Below, piece after piece: positions 7,194 to 15,336 of a DNA stretch of 33,373 nt; within the stretch, counting starts at the first letter, position 1; each line of letters starts with the position of its first letter. A program made the translations under genes and the position numbers. Location: the NCBI GenBank assembly GCA_021531795.1, contig JADYUL010000014.1, positions 1-33,373 of the forward strand, read 5' to 3'. The stretch is from Lacrimispora saccharolytica (GTDB lineage: Bacteria > Bacillota > Clostridia > Lachnospirales > Lachnospiraceae). The notes below the pieces were generated by a model. The model ran no database searches and was not told the DNA's origin. It saw only the letters and a list, made by a program, of their open reading frames with translations.

Positions 7194-8216
7194 TTACTCA
7201 AGCCTCATCTCTATACTGTACTCATTGCCGGATGCCTTAACGCGTGCCATGGCTCCGGTAATTATCGGCATCATCGGTGCATGATGTCCTATATCCGCAT
7301 CAAGAAGAATCGGTACGTTATATTCCGACAACGTATCTGTTACGGCCCTTATGTGGTCAAGCCCCATCATGTCCTCTCCGATATGAAGCGGCCTGCCGAC
7401 AATGAAGCCGCTTACATTCTCAAACCATCCGGCGTTCTTCATTTGCCATAGGGCTCTTCTTATTCCCATCATGTTTAGGTCACAGGCCTCGATGAACCAC
7501 AGGATTCCGTCGTCTGCATACTTTTTGGCAAAGTCTCTGACGCGGTCATACCTTGTTCCGGTAAGATTGATCAGGCAATCCATGCAGCCGCCTATTAATC
7601 TTCCCTCCATACTGATGTCCGATGTCGGGTAGGTCGTTATCACGGATTTCTCAGTGATGTTATAAGGAAGGAGGGGGTTGCTCTCATCCTTAAGTCCCTC
7701 ATACTCCCATCCGTTATAGCCCTTAAAGTTAAGCTTTCTTCCACAAAGCAGATCAAAGGCATCTTCAATGGATTCATGCCACTCACTCATACCGAAGTCA
7801 CTCACACAGGGACCGTATATGGCCGCTGTATCTGCAAGCGTCGCTGACAGGAAGGTAAAGTTCGTGTTGTCCGAATATCCCATATACCACTTTGGGTCAG
7901 CCTTGGCAACTGCCTCGAAATCAATATAATTGACCGTCTCGCACATAAGCTCGCCGCCGCCGCAGGATATGATCACATCATTATCACTGCTAACGTAGCT
8001 CTCATTCAGTTCCTTACCGCATAACTTCGGGTCATTGCTTATGCCTATACCCTTCTCAACATAGCAGTTCGGACCGATTGAAAGCTTATAGCCCATATCG
8101 GTGAATCTTTTCTGTGCATTAATAAATAAAGAATAATACGGCTCCGTCGCACAACCGAAGGATGGTGCTACAAAGCCTATTGTTCCGTTTTCTTTAAGAA
8201 ACTTAGGAAATCTCAT
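7194..8216 (-). CDS. S66 family LD-carboxypeptidase (LdcA/MccF-like)
   Basis: This 340-residue serine peptidase of family S66 cleaves an amide bond next to a D-residue or a conjugated amino acid. The catalytic triad can be placed. The nucleophile is Ser115 in GYSDNTN, the glutamate is Glu243 in WFIEACD, and the histidine is His311 or 312 in DADIGHHAPM. No signal peptide is present, which fits cytoplasmic recycling of muropeptide tetrapeptides (LdcA) or detoxification of microcin C-like or aminoacyl-nucleotide compounds (MccF). The sequence resembles the MccF side, but this is a judgement by eye. GGGAG eight bases before the ATG supports the start. It lies between DUF5662 and the fumarase genes. 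Confidence 0.82.
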   Translation of the reverse strand: MRFPKFLKENGTIGFVAPSFGCATEPYYSLFINAQKRFTDMGYKLSIGPNCYVEKGIGISNDPKLCGKELNESYVSSDNDVIISCGGGELMCETVNYIDFEAVAKADPKWYMGYSDNTNFTFLSATLADTAAIYGPCVSDFGMSEWHESIEDAFDLLCGRKLNFKGYNGWEYEGLKDESNPLLPYNITEKSVITTYPTSDISMEGRLIGGCMDCLINLTGTRYDRVRDFAKKYADDGILWFIEACDLNMMGIRRALWQMKNAGWFENVSGFIVGRPLHIGEDMMGLDHIRAVTDTLSEYNVPILLDADIGHHAPMMPIITGAMARVKASGNEYSIEMRLE

Positions 8217-8233
8217 AAATCATCTCCCGTATA

Positions 8234-8908
8234 TTAAAACACTTTATCACTAATACTGATCTCTACATCAGGATGCTTACTGTCATCATATCCTGCCCTA
8301 TCAAGAATCGATGCATCGTAGTCCCTGTCCTTTGTAATTGCAAGCAGACGCTTCATAAGCTTAAATGCCGCCTCCTCGCTTTCGTCCCTCATGGTCTTTA
8401 GAGCCGCCTCAAGTACTGCCCTGGTATCCGGGTCAAAGTCCAGATACTGACCGTTCCTGTTATAGTAGGTCCAGGCATCCTTCTTGTCATACATATCCTT
8501 ATTGTAGGCAATGCAGGCTGCATATCTGTCCGCCACCATCTCAGCCACATACCTCATCGGCATGCGCACGCCCTGCATCTTGGGCTTAGGTCCCATCGAA
8601 TAATCCGTCCAATATTCGAAGTGATGCTTGTTCCTGCCCTTGTGGTGCAGCCAGCTCGTGGAGGCACCCGTAAGCTTCTTGTCCACCGCATTGGGGGAAA
8701 ACTGCCCCGAGTAGTACTTTACGCTCGGGATAAACTCTGTTGGTGAGAACTTACTTAAGTCATGTACAATTCCCTGATAATACAGACCCATCCTGAAGCA
8801 GGCCTTTCTCACATTCTTCTTGTGCTTATGCACTGTTTTGATGTGGCCTGTGAATCTCTCTATAAAGCTTTTGCTCTTATAGCTTTCATAATTTCTGTCC
8901 GGTAGCAT
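8234..8908 (-). CDS. DUF5662 family protein, unknown function
   Basis: This cytoplasmic protein of about 224 residues is rich in charged residues. It carries the DUF5662 core: HDLSKFSPTEF (about 49-59) and WLHHKGRNKHHFEYW (about 86-100). The His-Asp pair followed by a cluster of four histidines suggests a metal-binding, HD-like helical fold, but I know of no established activity. The upstream acyltransferase stop codon overlaps a possible TTG start at 8914. I prefer the ATG at 8908. The ribosome binding site (GGCAGG) is weak, so coupling to the acyltransferase is likely. Confidence 0.75.
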   Translation of the reverse strand: MLPDRNYESYKSKSFIERFTGHIKTVHKHKKNVRKACFRMGLYYQGIVHDLSKFSPTEFIPSVKYYSGQFSPNAVDKKLTGASTSWLHHKGRNKHHFEYWTDYSMGPKPKMQGVRMPMRYVAEMVADRYAACIAYNKDMYDKKDAWTYYNRNGQYLDFDPDTRAVLEAALKTMRDESEEAAFKLMKRLLAITKDRDYDASILDRAGYDDSKHPDVEISISDKVF

Positions 8909-8910
8909 AA

Positions 8911-9984
8911 TCAACCTGCCTGTCTTTTCTTATATAATCCGCTTCCGACAATATATCCCCATACCTTAATCAGTATATATGCCGTAACAATACATAATAC
9001 AATGGTTAGAATAATTCCCACAGCCAGAGGCAGGAAGCCAAGATATGTTGCAACATATCTGTATATCCCCCAATGTATACAATATACAGGGAGAGTCAGC
9101 ATACTTATTGCCGATATGTTCTTAATCCTTATTTCCGTAGTATAGCTTAAGCCTGAGAATGTAATGATAAGCATAAGCCATATCAGATAGATCACGCCAA
9201 GCTCACCAAAGCCATGCACTCCGATTCGGGCAAATACCACAATACTGATTAACAGAAGTATCTCGAGAATGGTTAACATAATACGGGCGTTTTTCCCATG
9301 TAAGGATTGTTTATCCTGAAAAAGTGTTGCAAGATAACATACGCCAAAGCCCATACAAAGACTTGAAAAGCCTCTTGGTACGCCGCTGCAGAATAATCCC
9401 AGGTTGTCCATCCAGGGTAGGGCGCCACCGAAGGTCTTAATCATATATAGCTGATTGAGTATTGGCAGCACGAAGACCAGACAAAGAGAGAAGGTCTTTT
9501 TAAGCCTGATAGCCAAAAACATTACGAAGGGCAGAGCTATCATCATCGCAGACAGGTACCAGAGAGGAGCGTTGCGGTAATTGATCAGATCCGTCTTCAT
9601 GATACCGGTCATCGGCAGGAGCAGAAGCTCGACTGCCATATTGCAGGCCATGTCTGCAAGCGAATTAAGAGAGTAGCTTTTAAGATGAATGAAGTCTAAG
9701 AAATATACTATTAATATTCCGAAGGTAGTGTAGGGCAGGACCTTGCGGATCTTACTAAGTGTGTACTTAAGGGAATACCTAAAGGGCTCCTCTATATCAT
9801 CCTTATGATTTAATATATGCCTGCAGGCAAAATAGCCGGACATCATAAAGAAAGCGTCTGCGATCACTCCTGCCGAGGGCAGAAGTTTGGCTCCGCTTTC
9901 ACCGAGGAGTCCTGCATGATGGATCACGATCATTATGCAGAAGATACATCTTAAGATTTCAGGATAAGCATTTCTCTTACTCAT
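8911..9984 (-). CDS. Acyltransferase 3 family membrane protein
   Basis: This integral membrane protein of 357 residues has about ten hydrophobic segments and belongs to the acyltransferase 3 (OafA/WecH-like) family. These transfer acetyl or other acyl groups to sugars of surface polymers. The N terminus shows the family's first helix with the conserved histidine (MIVIHHAG) and the second-helix FFMMSGYFACRH motif. It follows the MBOAT gene by 18 bases and overlaps or abuts the DUF5662 gene. No ribosome binding site is clear before the ATG at 9984. A TTG two codons upstream is the alternative. The acceptor is unknown, but the neighbourhood points to cell-surface O-acylation. Confidence 0.82.
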   Translation of the reverse strand: MSKRNAYPEILRCIFCIMIVIHHAGLLGESGAKLLPSAGVIADAFFMMSGYFACRHILNHKDDIEEPFRYSLKYTLSKIRKVLPYTTFGILIVYFLDFIHLKSYSLNSLADMACNMAVELLLLPMTGIMKTDLINYRNAPLWYLSAMMIALPFVMFLAIRLKKTFSLCLVFVLPILNQLYMIKTFGGALPWMDNLGLFCSGVPRGFSSLCMGFGVCYLATLFQDKQSLHGKNARIMLTILEILLLISIVVFARIGVHGFGELGVIYLIWLMLIITFSGLSYTTEIRIKNISAISMLTLPVYCIHWGIYRYVATYLGFLPLAVGIILTIVLCIVTAYILIKVWGYIVGSGLYKKRQAG

Positions 9985-10002
9985 GGTCAAAATAGTTGTG
10001 GT

Positions 10003-11484
10003 TTAGAAATTAAAGTACAGGAAGGTCGATACTCCCTTGAAGGAGATTACGGCCCATATCATAAGAAGTGCACTTATGACAGCCTTCATCGTCGTAGGCC
10101 TGAATTCCTTCTCGTGCAGGTTCTTCGGTATAAGTATTATTACAAAGGCAATGATTATGTAGGTCCACATATAGATTCCCATATGTAGCGTTGTGAAAGC
10201 TCCTATGGGACCTAACATGTTAAGTAGCATCTGAATCTCATTCATGATAAAGAGCTGCTCTATCATCGGGGTGATGCTTATTCCGTCAAAAGCAAATATC
10301 TTACCCAGTACCAGAGCGAATTCAGATACTGAAGAAGCATAGAACAATATCCAGAGAATGTTGACTGTCATGAAGGTGCAGATCCAGGCTATAGCCTTCG
10401 GTACCCTGTCCCACAGGTTCTTAAATTGTCTGTTAAGTACCTGAAGTATACCGTGAAGAAGTCCCCACAATATGAAGGTCCAGTTAGCTCCGTGCCAGAT
10501 ACCGCTCACAAGAAAAACTATCATAATGTTAATATAGGTTCTGATCTTACCCTTCCTGTTGCCTCCAAGAGGGATATAGATATATCTTGTTAAGAATCTG
10601 GTCAAAGTCATATGCCATCTCTTCCAGAAATCATTGATGGACGTGGCCTTGTAGGGTGAATTGAAGTTAACAGGAAGCTCAAGGTTGAACATACCTGCAA
10701 TTCCTATCGCCATGTCGCAGTATCCGCTAAAGTCAAAATATATCTGGAAGGTGTAGAAGATAGACGCAAGGAGCATATCAACAGAACTTCTGGCTGCTAT
10801 ATCACTCCAGACAAAGGTAACCACCTGTCCGAACTTATCCGCTATTATTACCTTCTTAACAAGTCCGAGAGCAAAAGTATATAAGCCCTTAGCAAAAGAA
10901 GCGGAATTAAAGTTCCATCTGCTTCTGTCCCGGTACTGGGTTATCAGCTCGCTGTGAAGTACGATCGGACCCGCAACCAATTGTGGAAAGAAGGATACGA
11001 AGGCAACATATTCCGTAAAACCATAGTCCCCGGTCTCACCCTTATAGGTATCCACAAGATAGGATATCTGCTGGAAGGTGAAGAAGGATATTCCAAGCGG
11101 AAGAATAATATTCCTTAAGGTGATATCCGCCCTGAATATACTGTTTATGTTGGAAACAAAGAAATCATAATACTTGAAGTAGAATATGATTCCGACATCA
11201 ATAAGGATTCCAAGTATAAGCACGGGCTTAGTATTGCTCTTATTGTTCAGTATCCATGCTATACACCAGTTGATCAGTATGCTGGCGACCAGAAGAACAA
11301 GATAATACAGATTGTCATAGGCATAGAAAATAAAGGATGATATTATAAGCACCCATAATGACAGCTTATGATATTTATCCTGCTTATTCTCCTCACTTCT
11401 TCCGGCTATTCCAAGCGACAGATAGTACAGAGCAAGAACAATAGGAAGAAACATCAGCACAAAATAATATGAATTAAAAAGCAT
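10003..11484 (-). CDS. MBOAT family O-acyltransferase (AlgI/PatA-like)
   Basis: This 493-residue multi-spanning membrane protein of the MBOAT family resembles AlgI and PatA, which move acetyl groups across the membrane for polysaccharide or peptidoglycan O-acetylation. Conserved elements are FWKRWHMTLTRFL (His291), IPLGGNRKG (305-312), and VSGIWHGANWTFILWGLLHG with His331 and His344; the latter matches the family's catalytic histidine. Length is usual for the family. An unusually purine-rich ribosome binding site (GGGAGAGGGAGA) touches the ATG. The SGNH-like gene lies 11 bases upstream. MBOAT plus SGNH is a known two-part machine in which the second protein transfers the acyl group outside the membrane. 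Confidence 0.9.
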   Translation of the reverse strand: MLFNSYYFVLMFLPIVLALYYLSLGIAGRSEENKQDKYHKLSLWVLIISSFIFYAYDNLYYLVLLVASILINWCIAWILNNKSNTKPVLILGILIDVGIIFYFKYYDFFVSNINSIFRADITLRNIILPLGISFFTFQQISYLVDTYKGETGDYGFTEYVAFVSFFPQLVAGPIVLHSELITQYRDRSRWNFNSASFAKGLYTFALGLVKKVIIADKFGQVVTFVWSDIAARSSVDMLLASIFYTFQIYFDFSGYCDMAIGIAGMFNLELPVNFNSPYKATSINDFWKRWHMTLTRFLTRYIYIPLGGNRKGKIRTYINIMIVFLVSGIWHGANWTFILWGLLHGILQVLNRQFKNLWDRVPKAIAWICTFMTVNILWILFYASSVSEFALVLGKIFAFDGISITPMIEQLFIMNEIQMLLNMLGPIGAFTTLHMGIYMWTYIIIAFVIILIPKNLHEKEFRPTTMKAVISALLMIWAVISFKGVSTFLYFNF

Positions 11485-11495
11485 TCTCCCTCTCC

Positions 11496-12566
11496 CTACT
11501 CATAAATGGAATCATAATCGAATTCAAGGTAGAGCTTCCTTACTCCCTCCATGTATTCGTGTACATTATCCTTAGTTATCCTGCCCTCGCCTTTGGCGAT
11601 TGCATTCATTATCTCATCATTCATTGCTGCATCATAGTGCTGCACGTCCTTGTATCTGTCAAGATTAAGTATCCAGTCAGTCCTGTCCATGAAGCAGTAC
11701 GCCTCTATGTTAGAAACCTCGCTAAGCATACCAAGCTCTATTTCCACGGCCTCCATATCCTTAAGGAGTTTACCTCTCATATTCTCGGTATCATAGTAGG
11801 CCATGCTGTAGGGTGGTATCCATACAATAAAGGTTACCTCCGGATAATCCCCGGCAAGACTTATTATATTCTTCTCAATATTGGTCCTGACAAGCTTCTC
11901 CTCTTCCTCGGTTAACGGTGTGTTCTCTGCCTGCTTCTGCTCACGAACGTAGCTTCCAAGTACCACATCTCTTCCGAAGGTATACATATCCTGCCAGTAC
12001 ATGTAATTATCGAAATCCGTTCCGGGCACACCCTTTAATGTATTGGTTACCGCCTTAACGGTGTCCGACAGCAGAGACTTGTTTAACAGATATTCCACAT
12101 CGTTTATCAGATTGTCATCCGTGATGTAGAAGGGGTATTCAAAGGTTGAATTGGGGTCGGTACTCGGATGCTTGTCTGCATCGGAGATTAAATCGAATAC
12201 ATCCGTAGCCCTGATTACCAGCTTAACCTTGGGATTGTTCTTAAGTCCAACTCTGATATTCTCGCTTATCTCCCTGTAGGAGCCACCCATGAAACAGGTC
12301 TTAACGGACTTCACATCAAAAAGCGAGTCCACAAGTGAGGCCTTCGTATTCTCCACCATGGAGGTACCCGTGATTATACAGTCATAATCAAAGTGCTTCA
12401 TGATTCCGTTATTCTGATAGCGTTCATCATCCATTGTATAGGAAATCTTATTTAGAGGAGCATGATAATGGAAAATAGGGTCGACTAAAAAATTAGCCGC
12501 CCCAATAAATATCAATCCACCCAATAGAATTGTAAGAAAAATTGTGATAAATCTCTTATTGCTCAT
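11496..12566 (-). CDS. SGNH-like membrane-anchored protein, probable MBOAT partner (AlgJ/AlgX/DltD-like)
   Basis: This 356-residue protein has one N-terminal membrane segment (about 6-27) and an extracytoplasmic domain. The SGNH-type nucleophile motif is ITGTSM with Ser69. A C-terminal DVQHYDAAMN provides the Asp and His expected for the catalytic triad. Its position directly before an MBOAT gene matches known acyl-transfer pairs, where the SGNH protein places the acyl group on an extracellular polymer. Sequence similarity to AlgX or DltD is weak by eye, so the assignment rests on topology, motifs and neighbour. The ribosome binding site is weak. A 14-base palindrome lies just upstream, across the stop codon of the preceding gene. 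Confidence 0.75.
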   Translation of the reverse strand: MSNKRFITIFLTILLGGLIFIGAANFLVDPIFHYHAPLNKISYTMDDERYQNNGIMKHFDYDCIITGTSMVENTKASLVDSLFDVKSVKTCFMGGSYREISENIRVGLKNNPKVKLVIRATDVFDLISDADKHPSTDPNSTFEYPFYITDDNLINDVEYLLNKSLLSDTVKAVTNTLKGVPGTDFDNYMYWQDMYTFGRDVVLGSYVREQKQAENTPLTEEEEKLVRTNIEKNIISLAGDYPEVTFIVWIPPYSMAYYDTENMRGKLLKDMEAVEIELGMLSEVSNIEAYCFMDRTDWILNLDRYKDVQHYDAAMNDEIMNAIAKGEGRITKDNVHEYMEGVRKLYLEFDYDSIYE

Positions 12567-12582
12567 ATTAAGAACTCAAAGT

Positions 12583-12837
12583 TTACTTTGTTGTTTCTAA
12601 GGCCTCTCTTACGGCCTTGGCAAACTGGTCTGCGCAGGAGGTTCCCCTCATACCGCACTGATTGCCCAAAAGCTTACTCTCAATCTCCTCAACCGTCATA
12701 CCGTCGCAGAGCTTTGAGACTGCCTTAAGATTGCCGTTGCAGCCGCCGATGAATTCGATGTCCGTGATTACATTACCGTCAATATTGAAATTAATAACCT
12801 GTGAACAGGTTCCTCGTGTTTTGTATGAATATCTCAT
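12583..12837 (-). CDS. TIGR03905 family TSCPD domain protein
   Basis: This small cytoplasmic protein of 84 residues shows the TIGR03905/TSCPD pattern: GTCSQVINF at the start, GGCNGNL (31-37), NQCGMRGTSCADQ near the end. Cysteines at 11, 33, 44, 61 and 68 could bind metal. The motif after which the domain is named reads TSCAD here. Related TSCPD domains occur at the C terminus of class II ribonucleotide reductases, but the role of the free-standing form is not established. Its ATG overlaps the TGA of the upstream channel gene, with a perfect AGGAGG, so the two are translationally coupled. Confidence 0.82.
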   Translation of the reverse strand: MRYSYKTRGTCSQVINFNIDGNVITDIEFIGGCNGNLKAVSKLCDGMTVEEIESKLLGNQCGMRGTSCADQFAKAVREALETTK

Positions 12838-13499
12838 ATTACCTCCTGATTATCTTTATTATCCTCTAAGTTTACTCTTGGCAGATTCCATTCATATTTT
12901 GTCGCCAGAATTCTGATTACCACCACCAACAACACACTGACAACGGTCGATATCTCAGTTCCCGCGATTTTGCTAAGAAGGAGATAACACAGTGCGCCCG
13001 CAATTGAGGCCGTCGCATAGACATGCTTCCTGAATATGAAGGGCATGTTGCCTGCGAATATATCTCTTAAGATTCCGCCACCGACACCTGTGATCACTCC
13101 GACAAACAATAGCAGGGCAAAGCTTGTATAGCCTGTATTATGCTCAACAAACCGGATTCCGTGAACCGTGAAGGCACCGAGTCCTATGGCGTCTGAGATA
13201 TACAATATCCAGTTGAGCACGCCCGCCTTCCAGATGCTCTTCTTATTGAAAATCGCGGCAACCAAGAATGCTGTCAGGGCCGTGATTATCGCAATTAAGG
13301 CATTGTTAGGGCTACGAAATACCGTGGGAGGAAACCTGCCGATTATTATATCCCTTATTATTCCGCCACCGACTGCAGTGATAAGACCGAGCACAAGTAC
13401 GCCCAGCATATCCATCCTCTTCTTCATGGCTTCTATGGCACCCGACAGGGAGAAGGCTACCGTGCCAAGTATATCAAGAATGCTCATTACTATACTCAT
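12834..13499 (-). CDS. TRIC-type / UPF0126 (YicG) family membrane protein
   Basis: This 221-residue membrane protein has about seven helices arranged as two repeats. Each repeat carries the family motif GGG..RD...G..P (about 44-57 and 140-153), which is diagnostic of UPF0126/YicG, now named the glycine transporter domain family. Bacterial and archaeal members whose structures are known form trimeric cation channels (TRIC-like). Whether this one carries K+ or another small solute cannot be decided here. A charged tail (about 200-221) is cytoplasmic. AGAGGA five bases upstream supports the start. It overlaps the TSCPD gene by four bases. Confidence 0.85.
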   Translation of the reverse strand: MSIVMSILDILGTVAFSLSGAIEAMKKRMDMLGVLVLGLITAVGGGIIRDIIIGRFPPTVFRSPNNALIAIITALTAFLVAAIFNKKSIWKAGVLNWILYISDAIGLGAFTVHGIRFVEHNTGYTSFALLLFVGVITGVGGGILRDIFAGNMPFIFRKHVYATASIAGALCYLLLSKIAGTEISTVVSVLLVVVIRILATKYEWNLPRVNLEDNKDNQEVI

Positions 13500-13512
13500 A
13501 TCTGTCCTCTGC

Positions 13513-14259
13513 TTAGGGCACCCATCTTCTTGTGATATTGATTATCTGACTGTTTCTGATCTCAAGTGTGGTATTGCCCGGGAAGAAATATTTGCCGTCC
13601 GATTCATCCAGTCCCTCAAGGTAATCCGCAAGACCCTCCTTGTTCACCTGCCTGGGGTTGTTGGGGTCATCTATTGCGTCGCTGAATATTAGCGCTTCAC
13701 TTAAGGGCAGTGTAAGAACACCGATTTCGGTATAGGTCGGGTAGTCATCCATGCCCTGACCTACATAGGTACCGCCATCATCGGGCTTGAGGTCACAGCC
13801 GCCAAGCTCTAATCCGCCGTTTATCACAAGGCTTCCGTTCACATCCTCTATTGATTCGACCTTAATATCTGCGCCGTCATATTTGAGGATGTCTCCTATC
13901 TGAAGCATGCTTATCTGAACCGAATCATATCTGTCGATGGAATACATCGTAAAGGTAAGCTCTCCACTCTCCGTGTTGAAGCCATCCTTAATAAACTTTA
14001 CCGGTGCTACCATATCCTCAGGATTAGACAGATCCACCGTTACCGGAAGCGGAGATATATAATTGCCGCCCGTGCTCTCACCCGTTGCCTCTGCTTCTGT
14101 ATTATCCGCAGCTGTATCGTCCTCATTCGCGGAAGCCTCTGCAGTACTTATATTTCCTTCGGGATTGGTCTCAGCATCGACGCTTGCCTCACTGCCGCAG
14201 GCAGTAAGAAGCATTGTTAATGAAAGAGCGATAAGAACACTTACTGTTTTTCTCTTCAT
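13513..14259 (-). CDS. Secreted lipoprotein of unknown function
   Basis: This 248-residue protein has a typical lipoprotein signal: positive MKRK, a hydrophobic core, and lipobox LTAC with Cys21 as the lipidation site. A low-complexity linker rich in Ala, Glu, Asp and Thr (22 to about 65) tethers a folded domain of about 180 residues. That domain has alternating hydrophobic residues suggesting a beta-rich fold and ends in TRRWVP. I do not recognise the domain. Four aspartate/glutamate-rich loops might bind Ca2+, but this is a guess. AGGAG eight bases before the ATG sets the start. It lies between DJ-1 and the TRIC gene in the same direction. Confidence 0.75.
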   Translation of the reverse strand: MKRKTVSVLIALSLTMLLTACGSEASVDAETNPEGNISTAEASANEDDTAADNTEAEATGESTGGNYISPLPVTVDLSNPEDMVAPVKFIKDGFNTESGELTFTMYSIDRYDSVQISMLQIGDILKYDGADIKVESIEDVNGSLVINGGLELGGCDLKPDDGGTYVGQGMDDYPTYTEIGVLTLPLSEALIFSDAIDDPNNPRQVNKEGLADYLEGLDESDGKYFFPGNTTLEIRNSQIINITRRWVP

Positions 14260-14276
14260 GAAGAATTCTCCTACTA

Positions 14277-14819
14277 TTATTTGTTATACACTATCTTAGA
14301 AGCCAACGAGTCGCTTGTCGCCTTGTTTGTTAATAGCTCTGTTATTGTAAGGGAAAAATCTATTGCAGTACCTAAGCCTCTGCTTGTAATGATATTGTCA
14401 GATACCGTTACATTTGAATAGGTCACCTCCCTGCAGTCAAGCTCTCCCTCCATGTTGGGATAGCAGCATGCCTTATGCTCCTTAAGAAGACCGATATGAC
14501 CAAGTATTGTAGGTGCGGCGCAGATTGCTGCAACTAACTTTTTCTTCTCATTCTGAGCTCTTACCATATCCATCAGTACCCCGCACTTTTCCAGGTTGGT
14601 GGTTCCGGGCATACCGCCGGGTAATACCAGACAGTCTGCATCATTATCTATTTCGTCAAGCAGCTTATCGCAGACTATCTCTATTCCTCTGGCTCCCTTT
14701 ATTATCTTCTCACCCGTAATTGAAACGGTGAGCACATCTATTCCTACTCTTCTAAGCAGGTCAACGACGGTCAGGCTCTCTATTTCCTCAGTACCGTTTG
14801 CCATAAATACATATACCAT
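14277..14819 (-). CDS. DJ-1/PfpI family protein (ThiJ/YajL-like)
   Basis: This 180-residue cytoplasmic protein has the DJ-1 fold. The catalytic or sensor cysteine is Cys100 in AAICAAPTIL, paired with Glu14 of NGTEEIE. The LVLPGGMPG stretch (65-73) is conserved. Length and motifs match the DJ-1 subfamily rather than the longer PfpI proteases. Family members act in oxidative stress or as glyoxalase/deglycase-like enzymes, and the activity of this one is not known. The start has a perfect AGAGGAGG. It follows trmL by 11 bases. Confidence 0.87.
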   Translation of the reverse strand: MVYVFMANGTEEIESLTVVDLLRRVGIDVLTVSITGEKIIKGARGIEIVCDKLLDEIDNDADCLVLPGGMPGTTNLEKCGVLMDMVRAQNEKKKLVAAICAAPTILGHIGLLKEHKACCYPNMEGELDCREVTYSNVTVSDNIITSRGLGTAIDFSLTITELLTNKATSDSLASKIVYNK

Positions 14820-14830
14820 AATTACCTCCT

Positions 14831-15334
14831 CTAAGCATCCTTCCAGTTCAGTCTGTGAAGGTGTCCCGTCTTCTCCATTGATTGAAATTCTGTCTGTCTA
14901 AGCGCCTCGTATAATACGATGGCTGCGGAGTTTGATAAGTTAAGACTTCTGATGTCATCAAGCATCGGTATGCGTATACAGAATTCTTCGTTGTCTACCA
15001 GTATCTCCTCCGGTATTCCTGCACTTTCCTTACCGAACATGATATAGTCTCCGTCTAAGAACTGCACATCGCTGTAGCATTTGTGCGCCTTGGTCGTGGC
15101 ATACCAGATTCTTGCGCCCGGATTAGCCACGACGAATTCATCATAGTTAATATATCTGTGAAGATCTATTTTGTCCCAATAGTCCATTCCGGCTCTCTTA
15201 ATCGATCTCTCATCCAGTCTGAAGCCCAGGGGTTCAATCAGATGAAGAGAGGTACCTGTGGCTACACAGGTACGCCCGATATTGCCGGTGTTGGCCGGAA
15301 TCTCCGGCTGATGTAATACAATGTTAAAGCTCAT
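14831..15334 (-). CDS. trmL: tRNA (cytidine/uridine(34)-2'-O)-methyltransferase TrmL
   Basis: This 167-residue SPOUT-class methyltransferase uses SAM to methylate the ribose of the wobble base in certain leucine tRNAs. Conserved features are the N-terminal HQPEIPANTGNIGRT, MFGKESAGIPEE (about 98-109), and IPMLDDIRSLNLSNSAAIVL near the C terminus, which makes the trefoil-knot SAM site. Length matches TrmL (about 155-170) rather than the longer TrmH. The ATG lies two bases after the mscS stop codon and lacks its own ribosome binding site, so it is translated by coupling. Confidence 0.92.
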   Translation of the reverse strand: MSFNIVLHQPEIPANTGNIGRTCVATGTSLHLIEPLGFRLDERSIKRAGMDYWDKIDLHRYINYDEFVVANPGARIWYATTKAHKCYSDVQFLDGDYIMFGKESAGIPEEILVDNEEFCIRIPMLDDIRSLNLSNSAAIVLYEALRQTEFQSMEKTGHLHRLNWKDA

Positions 15335-15336
15335 AA

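Noticed and set aside
15252-15273. Nine-base perfect inverted repeat GTACCTGTG/CACAGGTAC inside trmL
   Set aside because: It lies in codons for the conserved TCVATGT segment of TrmL, mid-gene, and is probably a by-product of coding sequence.
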